Shown here: piece after piece, positions 44,835 through 54,038 of the stretch | How the letters are laid out: each line of letters opens with the position of its first letter | Numbering within the stretch: the stretch's first letter is position 1 | Source: Bradyrhizobium glycinis | GTDB taxonomy: Bacteria; Pseudomonadota; Alphaproteobacteria; Rhizobiales; Xanthobacteraceae | NCBI RefSeq assembly: GCF_016031655.1 | Contig: NZ_JACCHQ010000006.1 | Location: 124,001-188,000, forward strand | Direction: 5' to 3' | Length of the DNA: 64,000 bases | Position numbers and translations under genes: made by a program | Notes under the pieces: model-generated | Databases searched by the model: none | Seen by the model: only the letters and a program-made list of their open reading frames with translations | Told to the model about the DNA's origin: nothing

Positions 44835-45821
44835 CTACTTCGCGACGAAACCGGCTTCCGTCATCAGCGACTTGTTCAACGCATCGTCCTCCTCGAGGAA
44901 CTGCACCATGTCCTTGCCGGTGAGGAAGATCGGCTTCAAGGCCTGCTTCTCCATGTAGTCCTTATACTCCGCGGTCTGCGTCACCTTGTGGAACAGATCG
45001 ACGTAGAACGCCTGCTGCTCCGGCGTGACCTTGCCGGGCAGGAACATCGCGCGCAGCATCAGATATTGCACGTCGACGCCCTCCTCCTTGCAGGTCGGGA
45101 TGTCGGCCCAGGACTGCGTGTCGGTCACCTTGGTCGTGTAGGAAATGCGCTCCCTGTCGAACACGCAGAGCGGACGCACCTGGCCGGCGCGCCAGACTTC
45201 GAGATTTTCGGATGGGTTGTTGACGTTGGCCTCGATGTGGTTGCCGACCAGCTGCGTCGCGGCCTCGCCGCCGGACTTGTAGGGCAGATAGGAGAATTTC
45301 GCGCCGGTCTTCTGCTCCAGGAACACGGTGAGCACGTGGTCCTCGCGCTTGGAGCCGGTGCCGCCCATCTTGAACGGCGCGCTCGCCGCCTTCGCGGCCG
45401 CGACGAATTCCTTCACCGTCTTGGGGCCTGCACTGTTGTCCCACAGCACGAACTGGTCGAGCGCAACCACGGAGACCGGCGTCAGTTCGCGCCAGTTGAA
45501 CGGGATCTTCGCCGACAGCGGCAACATGTAGATCAGCGAATAGGCGATCAGCACCTTGTTGGGATCGCCCTCGCTGGACTTCATGTACATCAGCGCTTCC
45601 GCGCCCGAGGCGCCGCCCTTGAGCGAGACCACCATCGGCTGCTTCATCAGATTGTTCTTCTGGATCGCGGCCTGCATCATCCGGGCCATCTGGTCGGAGG
45701 CGCCACCCGCGCCCGCCGCCACCACGATCTCCACCGGTTTCGTCGGCTCCCAGCCGGCGAGAGCCGGCGTGCTCAACAACAGCGCCGTCGCAGCGCCGAC
45801 GGCTTTCACTGGAATTCGCAC
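44835..45821 (-). CDS. tctC: Bug-family periplasmic receptor TctC
   Basis: A 328-residue extracytoplasmic receptor. A GTG start (AGGGGA upstream) gives signal peptide MRIPVKAVGAATALLLSTPALA. The mature part begins with KPVEIVVAAGAGGASDQMARMM, the Bug family carboxylate-binding loop, and LPYKSGGEAATQLVGNHIEA is the second typical segment. It captures a carboxylate and delivers it to TctAB. The gene set order tctC-tctB-tctA is standard. Confidence 0.93.
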   Translation of the reverse strand: MRIPVKAVGAATALLLSTPALAGWEPTKPVEIVVAAGAGGASDQMARMMQAAIQKNNLMKQPMVVSLKGGASGAEALMYMKSSEGDPNKVLIAYSLIYMLPLSAKIPFNWRELTPVSVVALDQFVLWDNSAGPKTVKEFVAAAKAASAPFKMGGTGSKREDHVLTVFLEQKTGAKFSYLPYKSGGEAATQLVGNHIEANVNNPSENLEVWRAGQVRPLCVFDRERISYTTKVTDTQSWADIPTCKEEGVDVQYLMLRAMFLPGKVTPEQQAFYVDLFHKVTQTAEYKDYMEKQALKPIFLTGKDMVQFLEEDDALNKSLMTEAGFVAK

Positions 45822-45964
45822 GAGTTTCGTCCCCTGATGTTTTTTGAGTTGTAGGTGCGGAAAATTCTATCCCTGCATAGTGCGGACTAATCCTGAGGAG
45901 TTCAAGCAGACGGGCAATTGCACGCATATGACTTTCGACTGACGAATCCGAAAGCCGGTGAGAC

Positions 45965-46762
45965 TTATTTGCCCTTCCAGACCGGCGCCCGCTTGTTGAG
46001 GAAGGCATCCATGCCCTCGCGGAAATCTTCGCTCATATAGGCTTTCAGGATCAGGTCCTCGCCTTCCTCCCGCGAAAGCGTGCGGCGGATGCGGCGCACC
46101 GCTTCCTTGGTCACTTCCAGCGTCAGCGGCGCGTGGCTGGCGACGAGCTTTGCTGTCTCGTCGGCACGGCGCTGCAGCGTCTCCACATCAGGCACGACCT
46201 CGTTGAGCAGGCCGAGCGCCAGCGCCTCCGGCGCCTCGACGAGGCGCGCCCTGAAGATCAGATCCTTGGTGCGGGCGGGACCGACCAGCGCGACGACGCG
46301 GCTGATGTTCGACATCGACAGGCAGTTGCCGAGCGTGCGCGCGATCGGAAAGCCGATCCGCGTCGTCTCGGTGCCGATGCGAAGATCGCAACAGGCCGCG
46401 ATCCCCGCGCCGCCGCCGGTGCAGGCGCCGGCGATCGCCGCGATCACCGGCACGCGGCACTGCTCGAGCGTGCCGAGCACGCGATCGATGCGCGCCTCGT
46501 AGTCGAGCGCATCCTGCGCGGTCTTGAAGGCGCGGAATTGCGAGATGTCGGTGCCGGAGGCAAACGCCTTGTCGCCCGCGCCGGTCAGGATCAGCGCTTT
46601 GATCGAACGGTCGGTGTTGATCTCCTGGCAGATCTCCGCCATGCGGTCATACATGGCGAAGGTCATGGCGTTGCGCGCCTGCGGGCGGTTGAAGGTGATC
46701 CGCGCGATGCCGTCCGTGACGGAGTAGAGCAGGTCTTCGTTGGCAGCCGTCGGTGCGTTCAT
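45965..46762 (-). CDS. Crotonase-fold protein (enoyl-CoA hydratase/isomerase family)
   Basis: A 265-residue crotonase. The oxyanion-hole segments are FASGTDISQF and ACTGGGAGIAACCD, and FPIARTLGNCLSMSN is the second active-site region. Both Glu residues that catalyse hydration in rat enoyl-CoA hydratase seem absent: the first position reads Gly in GGGAGI, and the second lies in a PIARTLG stretch. The fold and CoA-thioester binding are sure, but the reaction may be an isomerase, hydrolase or decarboxylase type. It lies 41 bases downstream of the first aminotransferase, on the same strand. Confidence 0.85.
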   Translation of the reverse strand: MNAPTAANEDLLYSVTDGIARITFNRPQARNAMTFAMYDRMAEICQEINTDRSIKALILTGAGDKAFASGTDISQFRAFKTAQDALDYEARIDRVLGTLEQCRVPVIAAIAGACTGGGAGIAACCDLRIGTETTRIGFPIARTLGNCLSMSNISRVVALVGPARTKDLIFRARLVEAPEALALGLLNEVVPDVETLQRRADETAKLVASHAPLTLEVTKEAVRRIRRTLSREEGEDLILKAYMSEDFREGMDAFLNKRAPVWKGK

Positions 46763-46803
46763 CGCGCGCTCACTTTCTTCGTTAAAGTTCAGTCAGGCTG
46801 CCT

Positions 46804-48003
46804 TCAAGCAACCTGAGCCTTGGTCATCGGCACCACGTCGCGTCCCTTGAGGACGTCCATGGCCGCGAGCACGCCGCCGCTCCGGTGCGGGATCTTTGCA
46901 AGATCGAGACCCATCTCGACGCCGGCGAGCGTGCCCATCAGCATCAGATCGTTGAAATGGCCGATATGGCCGATGCGGAACACCTTGCCCTTGACCTTGT
47001 TCAGGCCGGTGCCGAGCGACATGTCGAAGTTCTCCAGCACCACCTTGCGGAAGGCGTCCGCATCAAAGCCCTCGGGCACGCGCACGCCGGTCAGCGCCGG
47101 AGAATGCGCGGCGGGATCGGCACATTGCGTCTCCAGGCCCCAGACCTTGACCGCGGCGCGTGTCGCCGCGCTGTGGCGCTTGTGGCGGGACCAGACGTTC
47201 TCCAGCCCCTCCTCCTCCAGCATCTTCACCGCCTCGCGCAGGCCGTAGAGCAGGTTCGTCGCGGGCGTGTAGGGGAAGGTGCCGAGCTTGTTGAAGCTGA
47301 TGACCTCCTGCCAGTCCCAGTAGGAGCGCATGCCGGGGTTAACCTTCGCCACCGCAAGCGCCTTCTCCGAGACAGCGTTGAAGCCGAGGCCCGGCGGCAG
47401 CATCAGGCCCTTCTGCGAGCCCGCGACCGAAACGTCGATGCCCCAGGCGTCGTGCTCATATTCCATCGAACCGAGGCCGGAGATGGTGTCGACCATCAGC
47501 AGCGCCGGATGTTTTGTGCGGTCGAGGATCTTGCGTACCTCCAAAGGCGGCGTCACGCAGCCGGTCGAGGTCTCGTTGTGCACGACGCAGACCGCCTTGA
47601 TGGCGTGCTGCTTGTCGGCGGCAAGACGCTTCTCGATCTCGGCAAGATCGGCGCCATGGCGCCAATCGCTCGGGATGAAGTCGACATCGAGCTTGAATTT
47701 ATCGGCGATGCCGCGCCAGAGCACGGCAAACTGGCCGGTCTCGCACATCAAGACCTTGTCGCCGGGCGCGAACACGTTGACCATCGCCGCTTCCCAGGCG
47801 CCGGTGCCGGACGAGGGGAAGATGATCACGGGCTGCTTGGTGCGGAACACGCGCTGCATTGCGGCAAGGACAGCAAAACCGAGCTCGGCGAACTCCGGAC
47901 CGCGATGATCCAAAGTCGGCATGTCCATCGCCCGCAGCACCCGATCGGGCACGTTGGTCGGTCCTGGAATCTGTAAGAAATGCCTTCCAGTGTGCACGGT
48001 CAT
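46804..48003 (-). CDS. Class V aminotransferase, serine/alanine-glyoxylate type
   Basis: A 399-residue fold-type I aminotransferase of the AGXT/SGAT family. It opens HFLQIPGPTNVPDRVLRAM; HNETSTG, MVDTISGLGSMEY and the pyridoxal-phosphate Lys in AGSQKGLMLPPGLGF follow. ATG at 48003 has GGAAGGA upstream; a longer frame has no support. Such enzymes use glyoxylate as amino acceptor from serine or alanine, or act on other 2-oxo acids. It is a paralogue of the gene immediately upstream at 48137. Confidence 0.87.
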   Translation of the reverse strand: MTVHTGRHFLQIPGPTNVPDRVLRAMDMPTLDHRGPEFAELGFAVLAAMQRVFRTKQPVIIFPSSGTGAWEAAMVNVFAPGDKVLMCETGQFAVLWRGIADKFKLDVDFIPSDWRHGADLAEIEKRLAADKQHAIKAVCVVHNETSTGCVTPPLEVRKILDRTKHPALLMVDTISGLGSMEYEHDAWGIDVSVAGSQKGLMLPPGLGFNAVSEKALAVAKVNPGMRSYWDWQEVISFNKLGTFPYTPATNLLYGLREAVKMLEEEGLENVWSRHKRHSAATRAAVKVWGLETQCADPAAHSPALTGVRVPEGFDADAFRKVVLENFDMSLGTGLNKVKGKVFRIGHIGHFNDLMLMGTLAGVEMGLDLAKIPHRSGGVLAAMDVLKGRDVVPMTKAQVA

Positions 48004-48136
48004 CGGCGTCCTTCCCGGTCTTGCCTTGGTTTGGTGGGCGCCGAATAGCACCATTTGACCGGCTTGTCCCCTCCTCCAAAGGGCCGTTCGTGCATGGTGG
48101 GCCGGCCTGCCCAGCCGTCCCGCCGCGACCACACCT

Positions 48137-49339
48137 TCACGTACCCACGATCTTCAGATGCGGCGCGGCATTGCCCTGCGGGCGCTGCTCCAGCAGCTTC
48201 ATCGCAACGTCCACACCGCCGGAGCGGTGCGGCACGCCGGCCACCGACAAGCCCATCTCCACGCCGGTGAGCGCGCCGAGCAGCGTCAGCGCATTGCATT
48301 CGCCGAGATGGCCGATGCGGAAGACCTTGCCGGCGACCTTCGACAGGCCCGAGCCGAGCGACATGTTGTAATTGTCGAGCACGACTTGCCGGAACTGATC
48401 GGCATCATGCCCCGGGGGCATCAGGACGGCCGTCAGCACCGGCGAGAACTCTGAGGGCTCCTGGCAGAGCACTTCGAGACCCCAATGATTGACGGCGGCG
48501 CGCGTCGCAGCCGCCAAGCGCTGATGCCGTGCAAAGACATTGTCGAGCCCCTCCTCGAGCAGCATCGCGATCGCCTCGCGCAGCCCGTAAAGCAGATTGG
48601 TCGCGGGCGTATAGGGGAAGAAGCCCTTGGCGTTGGGCTTGAGCATCTCCTCCCAGTCGAAATAGGAGCGCGGCATCTTGTTGGTCCTGGACGCAGCCAA
48701 GGCCTTGTCCGAGATCGCGTTGAAGCCGAGGCCGGGCGGCAGCATGAAACCCTTTTGCGAGCAGCTGACGCTGACATCGACCTTCCACTCGTCGTGACGA
48801 TAGTCGACCGAGCCGAGCGAGGAGATGGTGTCGACCATCAAGAGCGCCGGATGGGAGGCGCGGTCGATCGCGGCGCGGATCTCGGCGATTCGGCTGGTCG
48901 CACCGGTCGAGGTCTCGTTGTGCACGACCATCACGGCCTTGATGGTGCGCGCGGTGTCCTCGGCGAGCTTGCCCTCGATCACCGCGGGATCGGCGCCGCG
49001 GCGCCAGTCGCCCGGGACGAAATCGACCTCGATGCCGAAGCGGGCGGCCATCTGCCGCCACATCGTGGCGAAGTGGCCGGTCTCGACCATCAGCACCTTG
49101 TCGCCCGGCGACAGCGTGTTGACGATCGCGGCCTCCCAGGCGCCGGTCCCCGACGAGGGGAAGATCACCACCGGCCCTTTGGTCTGGAAGACCTTCTGGC
49201 TGCCTTCGAGCACCGTCCGGCCGAGCTCGCCGAATTCGGCGCTGCGGTGGTCGATGACAGGCATGTCCATCGCGCGCAGGACGCGCTCGGGGACCGGGCT
49301 CGGGCCCGGAATCTGCAGGAAATGGCGTCCCTGAGGCAT
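48137..49339 (-). CDS. Class V aminotransferase, second paralogue
   Basis: A 400-residue homologue of the preceding gene, same order of motifs: HFLQIPGPSPVPERVLRAMD, HNETSTGATS, MVDTISSLGSVDY, and Lys in SCSQKGFMLPPGLGF. AAAGGGAG lies 7 bases before the ATG. The pair could form a heteromer or act on successive 2-oxo/amino pairs. It diverges from the GntR regulator with a 132-base gap that holds an operator candidate, so it is the first gene of a minus-strand operon (two aminotransferases, crotonase). Confidence 0.87.
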   Translation of the reverse strand: MPQGRHFLQIPGPSPVPERVLRAMDMPVIDHRSAEFGELGRTVLEGSQKVFQTKGPVVIFPSSGTGAWEAAIVNTLSPGDKVLMVETGHFATMWRQMAARFGIEVDFVPGDWRRGADPAVIEGKLAEDTARTIKAVMVVHNETSTGATSRIAEIRAAIDRASHPALLMVDTISSLGSVDYRHDEWKVDVSVSCSQKGFMLPPGLGFNAISDKALAASRTNKMPRSYFDWEEMLKPNAKGFFPYTPATNLLYGLREAIAMLLEEGLDNVFARHQRLAAATRAAVNHWGLEVLCQEPSEFSPVLTAVLMPPGHDADQFRQVVLDNYNMSLGSGLSKVAGKVFRIGHLGECNALTLLGALTGVEMGLSVAGVPHRSGGVDVAMKLLEQRPQGNAAPHLKIVGT

Positions 49340-49380
49340 GAAAAGCTCCCTTTCGGCGGGTTACGGCCGGCTCTACCGCT

Positions 49381-49392
49381 ATTTTGCATTCA
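49381..49392. promoter_or_regulatory. Candidate GntR operator, copy 1
   Basis: The 12-mer ATTTTGCATTCA lies in the divergent promoter region of the aminotransferase operon and the GntR gene, and recurs unchanged at 50237-50248 in front of the FAD/Fe-S dehydrogenase. A half-inverse (CCATTCAATCG) follows. Confidence 0.5.
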
Positions 49393-49471
49393 TTTTTTGT
49401 CCATTCAATCGAAATCTGGTATTCGATTGCGAGCGTCGACGCGAGCAATCGGACAAACTACCGTGCTGCAA

Positions 49472-50218
49472 ATGAAATCCACGATTCCCGACACCGGGGT
49501 TCCGATCACCCCGCCCGCCAGCAACGGCGACCGCCAGGAAAACCGTCACGAGGCCTCGCTGCATGGCGAGATCCTGCTGCGGCTGCGCGACTACGTGGTC
49601 GAAGGCAATATTCCCGAAGGCGCGCGCGTTCCCGAGCGGCAGCTCTGCGAGATGCTCGGCATCTCCCGCACGCCGCTGCGCGAGGCGCTCAAGGTGCTCG
49701 CCGCCGAGGGCCTGATCGAGCTGTTGCCCAACCGTGGCGCGCGGGTGCGCCAGCTCAGCCAGCGCGACCTCGAAGAACTGTTCGACGTGATGGCGGGCCT
49801 GGAAAGCCTGGCCGGACGCCTCGCCTGCGAAGCCATCACGGATGCGGAAATCACGGCGATCGAACAGCTGCATTACGAGATGTACGGCTATTACCTGCAT
49901 CGCGACATGCACGGCTATTTCCAGGCCAACCAGCGCATCCACGAGAGCATCGTCGCGGCCGCGCGCAACGAGACGCTGAAGACAGCCTACGCGAATTTTG
50001 CCGGCCGCATTCGCCGCGTCCGCTATTCCGCCAATTTCGCCCGCAGGCGGCAGCGCTGGGCAGAAGCCATGCGCGAGCACGAGGCCATCCTCGATGCGCT
50101 GCGCCGCCGCGCCGGCAGCGAGCTCAGCGACATCCTATTCCAGCATCTGCGCAACAAGCGAACTGCGGCGATCGAGCACTTGACCGAGCCCCAAGAGAGC
50201 GTGCCGGCATCGCCTTGA
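49472..50218 (+). CDS. GntR/FadR-family transcriptional regulator (FCD type)
   Basis: A 248-residue regulator. The winged-helix (residues ~30-100; IPEGARVPERQLCEMLGISRTPLREALKVLAAEGLI) is the GntR signature, and a FCD-type all-helical effector domain follows with metal-ligand-type residues (HYEMYGYYLHRD, NQRIHESI, REHEAILDAL). ATG 49472 is preferred; a GTG three codons upstream is possible, and an open frame further upstream is antisense to the aminotransferase. It sits between the aminotransferase operon (minus) and the FAD/Fe-S enzyme (plus). FCD members usually sense organic acids, consistent with the neighbours. Confidence 0.88.
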   Translation: MKSTIPDTGVPITPPASNGDRQENRHEASLHGEILLRLRDYVVEGNIPEGARVPERQLCEMLGISRTPLREALKVLAAEGLIELLPNRGARVRQLSQRDLEELFDVMAGLESLAGRLACEAITDAEITAIEQLHYEMYGYYLHRDMHGYFQANQRIHESIVAAARNETLKTAYANFAGRIRRVRYSANFARRRQRWAEAMREHEAILDALRRRAGSELSDILFQHLRNKRTAAIEHLTEPQESVPASP

Positions 50219-50236
50219 GGGCGTCGTGGCTCGCTC

Positions 50237-50248
50237 ATTTTGCATTCA
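50237..50248. promoter_or_regulatory. Candidate GntR operator, copy 2
   Basis: Identical ATTTTGCATTCA 12-mer 75 bases ahead of the FAD/Fe-S dehydrogenase start, followed by CAATACAG, which overlaps the ATTGTAT-type core of many FCD-GntR sites. Confidence 0.5.
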
Positions 50249-50322
50249 CAATACAGTCGGTCAGGAATCACAATGAATAACTCAGCAAGGCTGAGCCTCG
50301 CTGGGTCAGTCCGGGATCAGGG

Positions 50323-53298
50323 ATGACGAACGCCTCCTCGCTCGAACGGCGCCTGCGGTCGGAATTGACCGGCGACGTCCTGTTCGACGGCTTCAGCCGC
50401 GGCCGCTACGCCACCGACGCCTCGTTCTACCAGATCATGCCGGCAGGCGTGGTGGTCCCCAAGACCATGGACGAGGCCTTGCGGGCGCTGGCGATCGCGC
50501 GCGACGAGGGGCTGAAGGTCACCCCGCGCGGCGGTGGCACCTCGCAATGCGGCCAGACCGTCAATGACGGCCTCGTGGTCGATCTCTCCAAGCACCTCAC
50601 CCGGATCCTGTCGCTCGATGTCGAAGGCCGCACCTGCGTCGTGGAGCCCGGCATCGTGCTCGACGACCTCAACCGTCAGCTCAAGAAGCACGGCCTGTGG
50701 TTTCCGGTCGACGTCTCCACGGCCTCCCGGGCCACCATCGGCGGCATGGCCGGCAACAATTCCTGCGGCGGCCGCTCGCTTCGCTATGGCACCATGCGCG
50801 ACAACACGCTGTCGATGGAAGCCTCGCTGGCTGACGGCACGATCAGCCGCTTCGGCGAGGTCGCACGCGATCTGTCCGATCTCGAGGCGGGCGACAGCAC
50901 CCGCGCGCTGTTCCGCGATATGCTCGATCTCGGCACCCGGGAGGCCGACGAGATCGCCGCGCGCTTCCCGAAAGTGCAGCGGCGCGTCGGCGGCTACAAT
51001 CTCGATGCGCTGGTGCCGCGCAATGCGCCGAACAACATGGCGCATCTATTGGTCGGCTCGGAAGGCACCCTCGCCTTCACCACCAGGGTCGAGCTGAAGC
51101 TGTGGCCCGTGATCCGCAACAAGGTGCTCGGCGTCTGCCATTTCGGCAGCTTCTACGAGGCAATGGACGCGGCCCAGCACCTCGTCAAGCTCAAGCCGAT
51201 CGCGGTCGAGCTGGTCGACCGCACCATGATCGCGCTCGGCCGCGACATCGCGATGTTCGCACCCGTCATCTCCGCGGCGATCAAGGGCGATCCGGACGCC
51301 GTGCTGGTGGTCGAATTCGCCGAAGAGGACCAAGCCGACAATCTGGTGCGTCTCAAGCAGCTCAGCGAGTTGATGGCTGATCTCGGCTTCGGCTGGAACA
51401 ACGACACGCGCAAATGGGGCGGCGTGGTCGAAATCACCGAACCAGCGCTGCAGAGCGGCATCGCCGACTTCCGCGCGGCCGGCCTCAACGTCATGATGTC
51501 GATGAAGCAGGAAGGCAAGCCTGTTTCCTTCGTCGAGGACTGCGCCGTGCCGCTGCCGCACCTCGCCGACTACACCGCGCGGCTGAACGAAGTGTTCGCC
51601 AAACACGGCACCAGTGGCACGATGTACGCGCACGCCTCCGAAGGCTGCTTGCATGTGCGGCCGGTGCTGAACCTGAAGCTGGAGAAGGACGTCAAGGCGA
51701 TGCGGGCCATCGCCGAAGAGGCTTTTGCGCTGGTGCGCGAGTACAAGGGCTCGCATTCGGGCGAGCATGGCGACGGGCTGGTGCGCTCCGAATTCCACGA
51801 GAGCATGTTCGGCGAGCGCCTCGTCGCCGACTTCAGGGAGGTGAAGCAGCGCTTCGACCCCGGCGGCGTGCTCAATCCGGGCAAGATCGTCGATGCGCCC
51901 AGGATGGACGACCGCTCGCTGTTCCGCTTCAAGCCCGACTATCGGGTCGGCGAGCTGAAGACGAAGCTCGACTGGTCCGCTTATCCCGGCGCCGGCGGCG
52001 GCTTCCAGGGCGCGGTCGAGATGTGCAACAACAACGGCGCCTGTCGCAAGCTGGAGGGCGGCGCGATGTGCCCGTCCTACCGCGCCACGCGCAACGAGAA
52101 GGACGTCACCCGCGGACGTGCCAACACGCTGCGGCTTGCGATCTCCGGCCAGCTCGGCCCCGATGCGCTGTCGTCGGACGAGATGATGGAGACGCTCAAA
52201 CTCTGCGTCTCCTGCAAGGCCTGCCGCCACGAATGCCCGACCGGTGTCGACATGGCCAAGATGAAAATCGAGGTGCTCGCCGCCCGCGCCGCCTCGCACG
52301 GCCTGACATTGCGCGACCGGCTGGTCGGCTATCTGCCACGCTATGCCGGCCTTGCTTCGCGCCTCGCGCCGCTGGCGAATTGGCGCAACGACAGCCCACT
52401 GTTGCGAAGGCTGTTCGAGCGCTTTGCCGGCATCAGCGCGCGCCGGGCGCTCCCCGCCTTCCGCAGCGATGTGTTCGCGCCGCCCGCCGAGAGCGTTGGC
52501 CCGGAGGCCGGCCGCGAGGTCGTGCTATTCGCCGACACCTTCAACCGCATCTATGAGCGCGAGAACCTGGACGCGGCGCTGCGCGTGCTCACGGCCGGCG
52601 GCTATCGCGTGCATCTGCCGAAACCTGCGAGCGGCAGCCGCCCGCTGTGCTGCGGCCGCACCTTCCTTTCAGCCGGCCTCGTCGACGAAGCCAAGATCGA
52701 GCTCGACCGGCTGGTCTCGGCTTTCGCGTCCTACGCGGCGCGCGGCGTGCCGATCGTCGGCCTCGAGCCAAGCTGCCTCCTGACGCTGCGTGACGAGCTC
52801 GCTTCGCTGCGCAAAGACGACGAGGCCAAGGCGGTCGGCGCCCATGCGCTGACCTTCGAGGAGTTTCTGGTGCGCGAGACCGAGGTCGGAAGGCTGCAAC
52901 TGCCGCTCGGCATCATCGCCGACAAGGCCATGGTGCACGGCCATTGCCACCAAAAATCCTTCGGCGTCTTCAAGCCGGTCGAGCAGGTGCTGCGCCTCGT
53001 CCCGGGCCTTGAGGTCGAGACCATCGAGTCGAGCTGCTGCGGCATGGCCGGCGCGTTCGGCTACGGTGCGGACACGTATGATGCCTCGATCGAAATGGCC
53101 GAGCTGTCGCTGCTGCCGGCCGTGCGGAAGGCTGATCGGAATACGCTGGTCGTCGCTGACGGCACCTCCTGCCGGCACCAAATTCATGACGGCGCCCAGC
53201 GCGAGGCGCTTCACGTCGCGCGCGTGCTCGCCATGAGCCTCGATCGCGCCAAATCCAATGCCACTTCTCCAGCTGCAAAGGAAACCAGCCATGGCTGA
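50323..53298 (+). CDS. FAD-linked oxidase with C-terminal Fe-S and CCG domains
   Basis: A 991-residue cytoplasmic dehydrogenase. Residues ~40-230 form the PP-loop FAD domain (VTPRGGGTSQCGQ, NNSCGGRSLRYGT), then the FAD-oxidase C domain (GEHGDGLVRSEF) to ~550. Next come Fe-S cysteines (CNNNGACRKLEGGAMCPS; CVSCKACRHECPTG near 627) and CCG-type domains (SSCCGMAGAFGYG near 905). This is the D-lactate/D-2-hydroxyglutarate dehydrogenase (YdiJ/Dld-II) architecture. It oxidises 2-hydroxy acids to 2-oxo acids, which the aminotransferases could use. An 8-base overlap couples it to the GlcG-like gene. Confidence 0.85.
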   Translation: MTNASSLERRLRSELTGDVLFDGFSRGRYATDASFYQIMPAGVVVPKTMDEALRALAIARDEGLKVTPRGGGTSQCGQTVNDGLVVDLSKHLTRILSLDVEGRTCVVEPGIVLDDLNRQLKKHGLWFPVDVSTASRATIGGMAGNNSCGGRSLRYGTMRDNTLSMEASLADGTISRFGEVARDLSDLEAGDSTRALFRDMLDLGTREADEIAARFPKVQRRVGGYNLDALVPRNAPNNMAHLLVGSEGTLAFTTRVELKLWPVIRNKVLGVCHFGSFYEAMDAAQHLVKLKPIAVELVDRTMIALGRDIAMFAPVISAAIKGDPDAVLVVEFAEEDQADNLVRLKQLSELMADLGFGWNNDTRKWGGVVEITEPALQSGIADFRAAGLNVMMSMKQEGKPVSFVEDCAVPLPHLADYTARLNEVFAKHGTSGTMYAHASEGCLHVRPVLNLKLEKDVKAMRAIAEEAFALVREYKGSHSGEHGDGLVRSEFHESMFGERLVADFREVKQRFDPGGVLNPGKIVDAPRMDDRSLFRFKPDYRVGELKTKLDWSAYPGAGGGFQGAVEMCNNNGACRKLEGGAMCPSYRATRNEKDVTRGRANTLRLAISGQLGPDALSSDEMMETLKLCVSCKACRHECPTGVDMAKMKIEVLAARAASHGLTLRDRLVGYLPRYAGLASRLAPLANWRNDSPLLRRLFERFAGISARRALPAFRSDVFAPPAESVGPEAGREVVLFADTFNRIYERENLDAALRVLTAGGYRVHLPKPASGSRPLCCGRTFLSAGLVDEAKIELDRLVSAFASYAARGVPIVGLEPSCLLTLRDELASLRKDDEAKAVGAHALTFEEFLVRETEVGRLQLPLGIIADKAMVHGHCHQKSFGVFKPVEQVLRLVPGLEVETIESSCCGMAGAFGYGADTYDASIEMAELSLLPAVRKADRNTLVVADGTSCRHQIHDGAQREALHVARVLAMSLDRAKSNATSPAAKETSHG

Positions 53299-53719
53299 CC
53301 TCACCCTCGACACCGCCCGGAAAATCCTCGACGCCGCCTTCGCGAAGGCCGGCGAGCTCAAGCTGAAGCCGTTGGTCGTCACCGTCCTGGACGCGCGCGG
53401 CGTGCTCAAGCTCGCGGCCGCGCAGGACGGGACCAGCCTGATGCGCGCCGAAATCGCGCATGGCAAAGCCTACGGCGCGCTCGCCATGGGCATGGGCTCG
53501 CGCGCCCTGTTCCAACGCGCGCAGGAGCAGGCCTATTTCATCGATGCGGTGAACACAATCGCCAAGGGCGCACTGGTGCCGGTCCCCGGCGGCGTGCTGA
53601 TCATGGACGGCGCGACCCTGCTCGGCGCTGTCGGCGTCTCCGGCGACACCTCGGACAATGATGAGGCCTGCGCGGTGGCGGGCATCCAGGCGGCTGGGCT
53701 GAAGGCGAACGCGGGGTAG
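53291..53719 (+). CDS. GlcG/HbpS-family heme-binding-type protein
   Basis: A 142-residue protein of the GlcG/HbpS (DUF336) family: LTLDTARKILDAAFAKAGEL, ALAMGMGSRALFQRAQEQ, and PVPGGVLIMDGATLLGAVGVSGDTSDND are standard. Start at ATG 53291, overlapping the previous stop. In glycolate operons GlcG sits beside the 2-hydroxy-acid oxidase; HbpS binds heme. The function here may be to help assemble or sense redox state of the dehydrogenase. Not proven in this family branch. Confidence 0.85.
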   Translation: MADLTLDTARKILDAAFAKAGELKLKPLVVTVLDARGVLKLAAAQDGTSLMRAEIAHGKAYGALAMGMGSRALFQRAQEQAYFIDAVNTIAKGALVPVPGGVLIMDGATLLGAVGVSGDTSDNDEACAVAGIQAAGLKANAG

Positions 53720-53721
53720 CT

Positions 53722-53825
53722 CGTCATTCCGGGGCGCGCCACTTGGCGCGAGCCCGGGTTCATTTCTCCATATCGCGAGCTGCACGATGGATTCCGAGTT
53801 CGCGCTGCGCGCGCCCCGGAATGAC
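53722..53825. repeat. Intergenic palindromic repeat
   Basis: gtcattccggggcgcgcc is repeated inverted as ggcgcgccccggaatgac about 85 bases on. This is the typical rhizobial gene-flank palindrome. It occupies the gap downstream of the GlcG-like gene and could work as a terminator. Confidence 0.75.
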
Positions 53826-53881
53826 GGCGGAGGATGCAGCTACATTCTCGTTGAAAATCGGACTGAGCTGGTAAACCCACT

Positions 53882-54022
53882 CTCGTGCCCCGGACGCAGC
53901 GCAGCGCCCCTTGCGGTGCGCTGCAGAGCCGGGGCCCATGTCACCGAATGTTCCCCCTGGCGCTTCCGGGTCCCGGCTCTGCGCAGCAGCGCTCACGCGC
54001 TGCAGCGCGTCCGGGACACGAG
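53882..54022. repeat. Second intergenic palindromic repeat
   Basis: ctcgtgccccggacgcagcg at 53882 is the inverse of cgcgtccgggacacgag at the other end, with further GC-rich internal stems (GCGCTGC...GCAGCGC). Together with the repeat at 53722-53825 it fills the 319-base space between converging genes; no gene is seen in that space. Confidence 0.75.
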
Positions 54023-54038
54023 AGCTGCGCTCCATCCT

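Noticed and set aside
45900..46008. Short minus-strand frame upstream of tctC
   Set aside because: Reads through the tctC promoter region in another frame with no domain; tctC has a good GTG start and ribosome site.
48485..49471. Upstream in-frame extension of the GntR gene
   Set aside because: Antisense to the aminotransferase; winged helix begins ~30 residues after the ATG at 49472, the usual place.
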